DNA of 64,000 nt from the NCBI RefSeq assembly GCF_000716445.1, contig NZ_JNWK01000001.1, positions 248,001-312,000 of the forward strand, written 5' to 3'. Below, in pieces: positions 51,045 to 58,407 of the stretch. The translations under genes and the position numbers were made by a program. Every line of letters starts with the position of its first letter. Position 1 is the first letter of the stretch. The notes below the pieces were generated by a model, which was given only the letters and a program-made list of their open reading frames with translations, did no database searches and was not told the origin of the DNA. This stretch comes from Streptomyces wedmorensis. Lineage in GTDB: Bacteria; Actinomycetota; Actinomycetes; Streptomycetales; Streptomycetaceae.

Positions 51045-52619
51045 TCACCACGCGACCGTGCGGCCGCCGAAGGCCGTGACGAGACGTCCGTCCGCGGCGA
51101 AGGACCAGCTCAGGGCTCCGGAGTACGAGGAGCAGCGGGAGCCGTTCGTGCCGGACCAGAACTGGTTCGAGCCGTCGACGTCGCCGACGAGGCGGTCGTT
51201 CGTACCGCTGGAGGTGCCGCGGCACGAGGTGTTGCCCCGGAAGACCGAAGTGCCCGCGTCGAAGGAGAAGTTGCGCTGGGCGTTGTCGACGCTGATGTTG
51301 TTCGAGACCGCCATGGCGCCCGGGTTGCTGTTGTACGTGAAGCCGTGCTTGCCGTTGTGGAAGGCGATCGTGCGCCGGACCACGTGGCCGACCGGGATGT
51401 CCTCGCCGCCGAGCTTGAAGCCGTTGCGGTCGCCGGCGCCGGCCTGGGAGCCGTCGCTGAGGGTGCCGTTGTCGTAGGCGAGGGAGTCCTCGATGGTCAC
51501 GACGCCGATGGGGCCGGTGTCGGGCTTGGTGTAGAGGTCCCAGCCGTCGTCGATGTTGTGATGGGACACGGCGTACCGGAAGACGTTCCCGGAGCCCACG
51601 GTGAGCTTCGCGGCGAACCCGTCGGCGTCCTCGCCGTCGGAGTCGGCGTTGTCGTGCGACTCCGCGCTCAGCACCAGGTTGTTCGACGGCCACTGCTCAC
51701 GCGGCGTGGTGGAGGCGATGCGGCCGAGCTGGAGGCCGGTGTCGCGGTTGAAACGGGTGACCGTGCGCTCGATGACGTTGTTGCTGCCGCCGACGTAGAT
51801 GCCGTTGTCGCCGGCCCGCTCGACGACGAGGCCGTTCACGTGCCAGTACGAACCGTTCAGGGCGAGGCCGCGGTTGGCCGGGTCCTCCGTCATGGCGGAG
51901 AAGTTCAGCACCGGCGTCTCGCCGGGGTAGGCGGAGAGCTTCTTCAGGGAGCCGGAGGTCCCGTTGTTGCCGGCCGGGACGGTGACCGTCGTGGAGTGAC
52001 GGTAGGTGCCGCCGCGGAGGTGGATCGTCCCGCCCGCGGCGACGCGGCTGATCGCCGAGGTCAGCGTCGTCGGGTCGGACAGCGTCCCGGCCGCGCCGTC
52101 CGTGCCGTCGGGGGCGACGTACAGCGCGCTGCCCGTCGGCGGCGGCGCGTCGGTCGTCGTGACGTTCAGGGAGTCTATGTTGGGCAGCCCGGCGGCGGTG
52201 GTGGGCGTGAGCCGGATGGTGTTGGCCCCCGCGTTCAGGGACACGGTGAGGGTCTTCGTGGTCCAGGTGGACCAGGCACCCGTGGCCTCGAACGTCGGCG
52301 TCTGCACGGTGGACCCGTTGACGGCGAGGCCGGCCGGCCTCGCCGTGGCCGTCCCGTTGGCGAACCGTACGGCGAGCGTGGCCGTCCCGGAGGCGGAGGC
52401 GTTCACGGTGAACTGCGCGTAGGCGCCGGTGGCGTTCGTGCCGTTGCAGAACCCGCTGCCGGAGTATCCGGACCAGTCCGCGTCGATGGTGCCGGTGCAG
52501 ACGGCGGGGGAGGCCTCGGCCTCGTACAACGTCGACGCGGCGTGCGCCGTGTTCACGGACAGCGCGACGAGCGTGCCTGCCAGCAGGCTCACGCAGGCGG
52601 TGACGGATCGCAGATGCAT
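51045..52619 (-). CDS. Secreted pectate lyase, family PL9, with CBM35/6 domain
   Basis: A 524-residue secreted protein: Sec signal (about 1-28, NTAHAAS), then a carbohydrate-binding beta-sandwich (30-155: YEAEASPAVCTGTI, then LPNIDSLNVTT). A right-handed parallel beta-helix follows (about 165-500). Beta-helix motifs match PL9 lyases: HDNADSDGEDADGFAAKL for the calcium site, YAVSHHNIDDGWDLYTK, and GNGFKLGGE-type RNGFKLGGED with the catalytic-base Lys. It should cleave polygalacturonate by beta-elimination outside the cell. Its promoter carries a GAAAGCGCTTTC site, so a LacI-family repressor probably controls it. It is monocistronic. Confidence 0.88.
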   Translation of the reverse strand: MHLRSVTACVSLLAGTLVALSVNTAHAASTLYEAEASPAVCTGTIDADWSGYSGSGFCNGTNATGAYAQFTVNASASGTATLAVRFANGTATARPAGLAVNGSTVQTPTFEATGAWSTWTTKTLTVSLNAGANTIRLTPTTAAGLPNIDSLNVTTTDAPPPTGSALYVAPDGTDGAAGTLSDPTTLTSAISRVAAGGTIHLRGGTYRHSTTVTVPAGNNGTSGSLKKLSAYPGETPVLNFSAMTEDPANRGLALNGSYWHVNGLVVERAGDNGIYVGGSNNVIERTVTRFNRDTGLQLGRIASTTPREQWPSNNLVLSAESHDNADSDGEDADGFAAKLTVGSGNVFRYAVSHHNIDDGWDLYTKPDTGPIGVVTIEDSLAYDNGTLSDGSQAGAGDRNGFKLGGEDIPVGHVVRRTIAFHNGKHGFTYNSNPGAMAVSNNISVDNAQRNFSFDAGTSVFRGNTSCRGTSSGTNDRLVGDVDGSNQFWSGTNGSRCSSYSGALSWSFAADGRLVTAFGGRTVAW

Positions 52620-53151
52620 CTGGGGTCTCCAGGAGGGGATGGACGGCGTTCCGGACTGGACGGGAAAGCGCTTTCTCCGGAAGCTAGAGGTGTTGTCGTA
52701 GACGCGTCAATGGTCATGTGGGCGCCTGTTGTTCACATGGGTGAACATTTACGGGATGCCTCGGCCCCTCTTCGCTCCGTCTGCCGCATCGGGGTCGCCG
52801 GGGTTCCCCGACCCTGGCGAGCCCTCGCGGCGGCGCTCGTGAAGACCCGCTCGGTAAGTGTGGAGAAGTCCGGGGCGCCCGGTGAGCTTTCGGTCGGCGA
52901 ATCCCCGCCAGGTGTGGCGCCGTAAACGGTTCCTCCCCCTCCGGGTCGCCAATAGATGCCCTTTGACCTGCGAAAACGTGGCGACGGAAGGGGTGGGAGG
53001 AGGCATTCCTCGAATTCGGGAAGCCGGGGTATGGTCGGCCCCGCTCACCCGGTCGGTACGCGTCGAACGCCGTGGGCGGCACGGGGAATCCGGGCACCTG
53101 CGGACCCCGTGCGCCAAGACCGACCGAAGACGTTCGAGGCGAGGCAGACCG
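52620..53151. other. Promoter region of pectate lyase and flavohaemoglobin genes
   Basis: This 532-bp gap holds the pectate lyase promoter and operator at its left end. The rest has an AT-richer patch around 52945-52985 and GGGGTAT near 53028, which could be a -10 for a stress sigma factor. No gene is convincing on either strand. Confidence 0.45.
52664..52710 (-). promoter_or_regulatory. Pectate lyase promoter with LacI-type operator
   Basis: Reading leftward: TTGACG (52705-52710), 18-bp spacer, TAGCTT (52681-52686), then the perfect palindrome GAAAGCGCTTTC (52664-52675) at the expected transcription start. Operators with a central CG and AAAGCGCTTT are typical of LacI/GalR proteins in actinomycetes. 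Confidence 0.72.
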
Positions 53152-54570
53152 ATGGAAGCTCCGACCCCCCAGTCGGCCGCCGGCCACGGCCCCGGTTCCG
53201 GCGGTCAGCATGGTGGCTGGTTCGGGCGAGGTCACCAGGCGCCGGCCGAACACCGCCGGGCGGCACCGCCGGAAGCCCCGGCTCCCGCGCAACACCGCCG
53301 GGCGGCACCGCCGGAAGCCCCGGCTCCCGCGCAAGACCGCCGGGCGGTACCGCCGAAGGCCCCGTCCGCTGCGGAGCAACACCACACGGCACCGCCGGAA
53401 GCCCCGGCTGCTGCGGGGCAACACCACACGGCACCGCCGGAGGCTCCCTCCGACGCCGTGCTGTTGCGCCGGACGATGGCCGAGATCGAGCCGATCGCCG
53501 ACCGCGTCACCTCGTACTTCTACGCCCTGCTCTTCCTCCGCCACCCCGGGCTGAGGGACCTCTTTCCCGCGGCGATGGACACCCAACGCGACCGCTTGTT
53601 CAACGCGTTGCTCACCGCCGCGACCCACGCGGACGACACCGCCACGCTGACCACGTACCTGACCCACCTGGGTCGAGGGCACCGGAAGTACGGCACCCTC
53701 CCGGAGCACTATCCGGCCGTCGGCGAGGCCCTGCTCGGCGCCCTCGCCCGCCACGCGCCGCAGAACTGGGGGCCGCGGACCGAGGCCGCCTGGGTGGGCG
53801 CGTACACCACGATCTCCCAGATCATGATCGACGCGGCGGCCGCGGACGAGCTCCGCGCCCCCGCCTGGTGGCAGGCGGAGGTGGTCGCCCACGACCTGCG
53901 CACCCGGGACATCGCGGTCGTCACGGTCCGGCCCGACGGCCCCTATCCCTTCCGCGCCGGGCAGTACACGACCCTGGAGACCCCCTGGTGGCCGCGGGTC
54001 TGGCGGCACTACTCCTTCGCCTCCGCGCCCCGTTCCGACGGACTGCTGTCCTTCCACGTCAAGGCCGTGCCGGCCGGCTGGGTCTCCACGGCGCTCGTCC
54101 ACCGCGCCCGCCCCGGCGACGTCATCCGGCTCGGTCCTCCCGCCGGTTCCATGACCGTGGACCACACCACCGGCAACGGGTTGCTGTGCCTCGGCGGCGG
54201 CACCGGCATCGCGCCCATCAAGGCCCTGGTGGAGGACGTGGCCCGGCACGGGCGACGCCGGTCCGTCGACGTCTTCTACGGCGCGCGCGGCAACCACGGC
54301 CTGTACGACATCGACACGATGCTCCGGCTCCAGCAGACGCACCCCTGGCTCTCGGTCCGTCCCGTCGTGGACGACGACTCCGGCGGCCCGCTGTCCGGCG
54401 GACTGCCCGAGGCCGTGCGGGAGGCCGGCCCGTGGCACACCCACGACGCGTACCTGTCGGGACCGCCCGGAATGATCCGCCGCGGCGTCGACACCCTGGT
54501 GGGGATCGGCGTTCCCTCCCACCGCATACGGCACGACTCCATCGAGGAACTGGTCGGTGCAACGAGTTGA
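53152..54570 (+). CDS. Flavohaemoglobin with repeat-containing N-terminal extension
   Basis: A 472-residue protein. A globin domain (about 103-235) has YFYALLFLRHPGLRDLFP and the proximal His in LGRGHRKYGTLPEHY. A ferredoxin-reductase module follows, with FAD-binding RHYSFASAP, NAD-binding LCLGGGTGIAPIKALV and a C-terminal YLSGPPGMI. Such proteins detoxify nitric oxide or serve as globin oxidoreductases. The first 100 residues are unusual: about five repeats of a 14-residue Pro/Ala unit (HRRAAPPEAPAPAQ). The next gene starts at TTG overlapping its stop, so the PPOX-type protein is coupled to it. Confidence 0.87.
   Translation: MEAPTPQSAAGHGPGSGGQHGGWFGRGHQAPAEHRRAAPPEAPAPAQHRRAAPPEAPAPAQDRRAVPPKAPSAAEQHHTAPPEAPAAAGQHHTAPPEAPSDAVLLRRTMAEIEPIADRVTSYFYALLFLRHPGLRDLFPAAMDTQRDRLFNALLTAATHADDTATLTTYLTHLGRGHRKYGTLPEHYPAVGEALLGALARHAPQNWGPRTEAAWVGAYTTISQIMIDAAAADELRAPAWWQAEVVAHDLRTRDIAVVTVRPDGPYPFRAGQYTTLETPWWPRVWRHYSFASAPRSDGLLSFHVKAVPAGWVSTALVHRARPGDVIRLGPPAGSMTVDHTTGNGLLCLGGGTGIAPIKALVEDVARHGRRRSVDVFYGARGNHGLYDIDTMLRLQQTHPWLSVRPVVDDDSGGPLSGGLPEAVREAGPWHTHDAYLSGPPGMIRRGVDTLVGIGVPSHRIRHDSIEELVGATS
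53250..53450 (+). repeat. 42-bp in-frame tandem repeat
   Basis: About five copies of a 42-bp unit, the first two nearly identical (CACCGCCGGGCGGCACCGCC...), encode Pro/Ala-rich 14-mers in the flavohaemoglobin N-terminus. Copies three to five have diverged. They are in frame, so the copy number could change without breaking the gene. Confidence 0.75.
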
Positions 54571-55421
54571 ACACCTACCCACCGGCCGGGCAGCGGCCGA
54601 CCGAACCGCCGCGTGTCCGCCCCGGCAGTGACGGCGAACACCAGGTCCAGCGGCGCATGGGCACGACCGAGCGCGCGGACCGCTTCTACGGCGAGCAGGT
54701 CCTCGACCGGCTGAACGACCGCATGCGCGCGTTCGTGGCCCGGCAGGAGATGTTCTTCCTCGCGACCGCCGACCGGCACGGCGCGTGCGACAACACCTTC
54801 CGAGCCGGCCCGCCCGGCTTCCTCCACGTCCTGGACGCCACCACGCTCGCCTACCCCGAGTACCGGGGCAACGGCGTCCACGCCAGCCTGGGCAACATCG
54901 AGGAGAACCCCCAAGTCGGCCTGCTCATGGTCGACTTCCTCCGGGACCGCGTCGGACTCCACGTCAACGGCAGGGCCGCCGTCGTCGCCGACGCCGAGAT
55001 CCGCCGCGCCCACCCCCGGCTCCCGGCCGACCAGGTGCCCGGCAGGAAGGCCCTGGTGTGGGTGGTGACCAGCGTCGAAGAGGCGTACATCCACTGCGCC
55101 AAGCACATCCCCCACCTTCAGAAGGCCCCCGCCCGCGGCACCGGCCGCCCCTGGGGAACCGACGACGCCAAGCGCAAAGGCGGCGACTTCTTCGGAGCCG
55201 CCGCCGAAGCACCCCAGCGCGGCGCCTACCTGCCCCCGCCCCGCCCCGACGCCACCCCATGGCGACCCGATGCCACCCCATGGCGGGCCGAGGCCGAGCA
55301 GGCACTGGCGAGGGCCGCGCGGTACGCCCGTGCCGGATCCGGCACCGTCGCCGGGGCGGAGGCAGGGGCGGCAGGTGCGGAGGCGTTCAGCGGCTGGTTC
55401 ACCAGAAGCGCCCCCGCCTGA
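54567..55421 (+). CDS. Pyridoxamine-5'-phosphate-oxidase-family (PPOX) flavin protein
   Basis: A 284-residue protein with a split-barrel FMN fold: FVARQEMFFLATADRHGACD, then NTFRAGPPGFLHVLD, YPEYRGNGVHASLGNIEENP and GLLMVDFLRDRVGLHVNGRA. This is the larger PPOX subgroup that often accompanies flavohaemoglobin or oxidoreductase genes, and here it is coupled to one (TTGA overlap). The Pro/Ala C-terminal tail with a repeated PDATPWR unit is outside the domain. TTG 54567 is chosen because homology-like sequence (DGEHQVQRRMGTTERADRFY) extends upstream of the ATG near 54658. Confidence 0.83.
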   Translation: MNTYPPAGQRPTEPPRVRPGSDGEHQVQRRMGTTERADRFYGEQVLDRLNDRMRAFVARQEMFFLATADRHGACDNTFRAGPPGFLHVLDATTLAYPEYRGNGVHASLGNIEENPQVGLLMVDFLRDRVGLHVNGRAAVVADAEIRRAHPRLPADQVPGRKALVWVVTSVEEAYIHCAKHIPHLQKAPARGTGRPWGTDDAKRKGGDFFGAAAEAPQRGAYLPPPRPDATPWRPDATPWRAEAEQALARAARYARAGSGTVAGAEAGAAGAEAFSGWFTRSAPA

Positions 55422-55565
55422 CCGCCGGGCCGGGGCCACCCTCCCGCCTCGGCCGTCAGCCTCCCTCGCTCGCCTTCCTCACCTCCCCGTCTCCCCGGCC
55501 CCGCTCACGTGGCCGCCCTCGCTCCTGAGCCGGTCGACGGTGACCGCCGGGTCGGCGACCGTACG

Positions 55566-55990
55566 GGAGGCAGAGGTCGCGGGCGGGCGGGCCGTACAGG
55601 GGCTCGATCGCGTCGAGGTCGGCGACGAGGAACACGGCGAAGCCGGCACCCTCGAAGACGGCCCGGTTGTGCGCGGCGTGGACCCCCGTGTCGAGCGTCG
55701 CCCCCTCGGCGAGGGTGACCAGCGCGTGTTCCCGAGGGTCGAGGTAGTACGTGCCGGCCGTGAGACCGGATACCGCGCCCTCCTCCACGTACAGGTACGT
55801 CTGCACCGGGTGGAGGCCGCCGCCCGACGGGTAGCGGCACTTGGCGAGCCCGTCGACGTCCTCCTGGCGCAGTGCGTCCAGGCAGTCGGCGAGTTCCGCG
55901 AGGGCGATCGGACCGGCGAGGAACGACCGGGCGCCGCGTCGCCGCGAAGGCTCGCCCGATCCCCTCGGCAGGACGACCCGTACCGCCCCG
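55566..55990 (-). pseudogene. SagB/nitroreductase-like fragment
   Basis: A minus-strand frame carries about 130 residues of a SagB-type flavin dehydrogenase: RSFLAGPIALAELADCLDAL, then KCRYPSGGGLHPVQTYLYVE, GTYYLDPREHALVTL and FLVADLDAIEPLYG. It ends after PARDLCL, with the FMN-binding C-terminal part missing, and has no start codon in a sensible position. Family members oxidise azolines in RiPP or NRPS products. Here it is a fragment cut at both ends, between the PPOX and AlkD-like genes. Confidence 0.65.
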
Positions 55991-56062
55991 GCCGGCCCCG
56001 TACCGCACCTGCCCGAACCGCGTCGTACGCTGAATCCCGCACAGGACGGACGGGAGGCAGAG

Positions 56063-56728
56063 GTGGCCGGGACGGCGTTGGCCGAGGTGATGGCCGAGCT
56101 GGCCGCGCTCGAGGACCCGAAGGCGCGCGCCGTGAACGAGCGGCACGGCGACGACCACGGTGTGAACCTCGGCAGGCTCCGCGCGCTCGCGAAGCGGCTG
56201 AAGACGCAGCAGGACCTCGCCTGCGAACTGTGGGACACGGACGACACGGCGGCGCGCCTGCTCGCCCTCCTCGTCTGCCGGCCGAAGGCCTTCGAGCGCG
56301 ACCGGCTCGACGCCATGGTGCGCGAGGCACGCACCCCCAAGGTCCACGACTGGCTCGTGAACTACGTGGTGAAGAAGAACCCGCACGCCGAGGAACTCCG
56401 CGTCGCCTGGTCCGCCGACCCCGACCCCGTGGTCGCGAGCGCAGGCTGGGCACTCACCACCGAACGCGTGGCCAGGAAGCCCGAGGGCCTCGACCTCCCG
56501 GGGCTGCTCGACGTCATCGAGGCGGACATGAAGGAGGCCCCGGACCGCCTCCAGTGGGCGATGAACCACTGCCTGGCCCGGATCGGCATCGACCACCCCG
56601 AACACCGCACGCGCGCGATCGCCATCGGCGAGCGCCTGGAGGTGCTCAAGGACTACCCGACCTCGCCGGGCTGCACCTCCCCGTTCGCGCCCGTGTGGAT
56701 CACGGAGATGGTCCGCCGGCAGCGGTGA
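56063..56728 (+). CDS. DNA alkylation repair protein, AlkD-like
   Basis: GTG 56063, with GGAGG five bases away, starts a 221-residue all-helical protein made of HEAT-like repeats. It has VNLGRLRALAKRLKTQQDLA, WDTDDTAARLLALLVCRPK, VHDWLVNYVVKKN and WAMNHCLARIGID. This is the AlkD/AlkC-like family, whose members remove positively charged alkylated bases. The size matches. It sits between a SagB fragment and a TOPRIM protein, close to an AlkB fragment, which suggests a small DNA-damage gene group. Catalytic residues are not assigned with certainty. Confidence 0.8.
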   Translation: MAGTALAEVMAELAALEDPKARAVNERHGDDHGVNLGRLRALAKRLKTQQDLACELWDTDDTAARLLALLVCRPKAFERDRLDAMVREARTPKVHDWLVNYVVKKNPHAEELRVAWSADPDPVVASAGWALTTERVARKPEGLDLPGLLDVIEADMKEAPDRLQWAMNHCLARIGIDHPEHRTRAIAIGERLEVLKDYPTSPGCTSPFAPVWITEMVRRQR

Positions 56729-56771
56729 ATATTCCGTACCGCGCCGGTCGGCGGACGTGCAGACTCGCCCC

Positions 56772-57389
56772 ATGGGAGACATGACGGCGTTCCACGACGA
56801 GATCAGCGGCTGGGCGGCAGGCGGTTCCGGTGACACCGCGAGGGACCTGGCCGCGAGCCTGGAACTGCGCACCGCCGTGCTCCTGGAGGGCCCGAGCGAC
56901 CTCGCGGCCGTGGAGACGCTCGCCGCCCGGCGGGGCCGGGACCTCGCCGCCGAGGGCGTGTGCGTCGTCTCGATGGGCGGGGCGATGAACGTCGCCCGGT
57001 ACGCCTCGCTGCTCGGCCCGCCCGGACTCGGCCTCCGCCTGACCGGACTCTGCGACGCCCGCGAGCAGCCCTACTACGACCGCGGCCTGCGACGCGCCGG
57101 CGCGTCCCCCGAGGACGTCTTCGTCTGCACGGCGGACCTGGAGGACGAACTCATCCGCACCCTCGGCCCGCCCGCCGTCGAGGAGATCATCCGCGTCGAG
57201 GGGGACCTCCGCCCCTGGCAGACCTTCCTCCACCAGCCCGCCCAGTACGGCCGCCCCCGCCACCAGCAGCTGCGCCGCTTCCTCGGCACCAAGAAGGGCC
57301 GCAAGATCCGCTACGGCACCCTCCTGGTGGAGGCCCTCGACCCGACCCGCCCCCCGGCCCCCCTCGACGACCTCCTGGGCAGCCTCTGA
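56772..57389 (+). CDS. Stand-alone OLD-type TOPRIM protein
   Basis: The 205-residue protein has a TOPRIM fold: acidic Glu in VLLEGPSDLAAVETLA, the DxD-like Asp in TGLCDAREQPYY, then CTADLEDELIRTLGP. This matches the TOPRIM domain of OLD-family nucleases without the ABC ATPase part. These short proteins are common in Streptomyces as predicted nucleotidyl transferases or hydrolases acting on DNA. It follows the AlkD-like gene by 43 bp in the same direction, so they probably form one operon. No activity is proven for this group. Confidence 0.8.
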   Translation: MGDMTAFHDEISGWAAGGSGDTARDLAASLELRTAVLLEGPSDLAAVETLAARRGRDLAAEGVCVVSMGGAMNVARYASLLGPPGLGLRLTGLCDAREQPYYDRGLRRAGASPEDVFVCTADLEDELIRTLGPPAVEEIIRVEGDLRPWQTFLHQPAQYGRPRHQQLRRFLGTKKGRKIRYGTLLVEALDPTRPPAPLDDLLGSL

Positions 57390-57464
57390 GCCCCGCGGAC
57401 GTCGCCGGCCACCCCGCCGGACTGGATTCGCTCACGCGTTCGGTTCATGGGTCACGCTCGACCC

Positions 57465-57635
57465 GTGACCGCAGCACGACACGACCTGCCGGGACTCCAG
57501 GGATCCCTGTTCGACCAGGGCGAAGACATCCGCTTCGGTCCACTGGACGGGATCCGGCGGACCGGGCTGGACGGTGGCGTGTGGATCGACCACCTTTCCG
57601 GGTGGCTGCACGGCGCCGACGCGCTGTTCGAGGAG
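57465..57635 (+). pseudogene. AlkB-like dioxygenase, N-terminal fragment
   Basis: GTG 57465 begins LPGLQGSLFDQGEDIRFGPL, then GLDGGVWIDHLSGWLHGADA. I read this as the N-terminus of actinobacterial AlkB-type 2-oxoglutarate dioxygenases of about 215 residues. At about 57635 similarity ends and the opposite strand becomes coding for a 5'-nucleotidase fragment. The iron ligands (HxD...H) are all lost, so it is inactive. Confidence 0.7.
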
Positions 57636-57639
57636 CCGG

Positions 57640-58407
57640 GGGAGCGGCCGGGGAGGTCGCCGAGGTGGTGGTCTCCAGGTGGGTGACCAGGGTGTTCAGG
57701 TCGGTGACCTCGCCGCCTTCGCGGGCGGTGATGTCGCCGAAGACGGTGAAGCCGTTGCCGCCGTTGGCGAGGAACTCGTCCGGGGCCACCTTGTGGGTGG
57801 TGTCGGGGGACAGCGGCCGGCCGTCGATCCGTACCGTGTCCGCGAGGAGGCGGTCGGCGCCGGTGCGGCTCATGTCGACGGAGTGGGCGAGTTGCTCGGA
57901 GAGCCGGAGGAAGCGCGGGCTGTCCGCGTTCGCGCCGGTGAACTGCTGCCGCAGCGCGGTCAGGAGCTGGGGCCCGGTGACCGGCAGGACCCACAGCGGG
58001 CTCTCGAAGGGCTGGACCCGGTACGCGTCGGCGTAGGTGACGGCGCCTCCGTCGTGGAACACGAGGTCGGCCCGCATGCTGCCGGGGTTCATGAGGGCCA
58101 GGTCGGCGCCCTGGGGGACGAGGCGGCGATGCCCGGCCGGGTCGTTCACCGTGCACTCGTAGGAGAAGTGGGAGTGGCCGCTGACGATCAGGTCGACCGC
58201 GGGCACCGCCCGCTCGGCGATCTCCTTGATCCGCCCGCCGAGCTTGGCGCCGGGGCTGCCGTCGTCACAGCCCGCCCCGGCCTGGCCCTTGACCGACTCG
58301 CCCTCGTGGATGAGCACGACCTGCGCACGCACGCCCTGCCGGGTCAGCTCCCGCGAGTAGCGTTCGGTGACCGGCAGTTCGTCGTGGAACTCGACGTCCC
58401 GGGTCCG
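57640..58407 (-). pseudogene. 5'-nucleotidase/metallophosphatase, fragment missing both ends
   Basis: The frame begins directly after the TGA of the upstream hydrolase gene, with no start codon. It reads RDVEFHDELPVTERYSRELT, then the phosphatase motif VDLIVSGHSHFSYEC. The C-terminal substrate-binding domain follows: LMNPGSMRADLVFHDGGAVT, FESPLWVLPVTGPQLLTALR, NGGNGFTVFGDI. The N-terminal metal-binding half (about 250 residues) and the extreme C-terminus are absent. Only about 250 of some 600 residues remain. It meets the AlkB fragment head to head at about 57640. Secreted relatives hydrolyse nucleotides. Confidence 0.78.

Noticed and set aside
53250..53450. Repeats that might be a CRISPR array
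   Set aside because: The units are contiguous, in frame and encode a Pro/Ala linker; there are no spacers and no cas genes.
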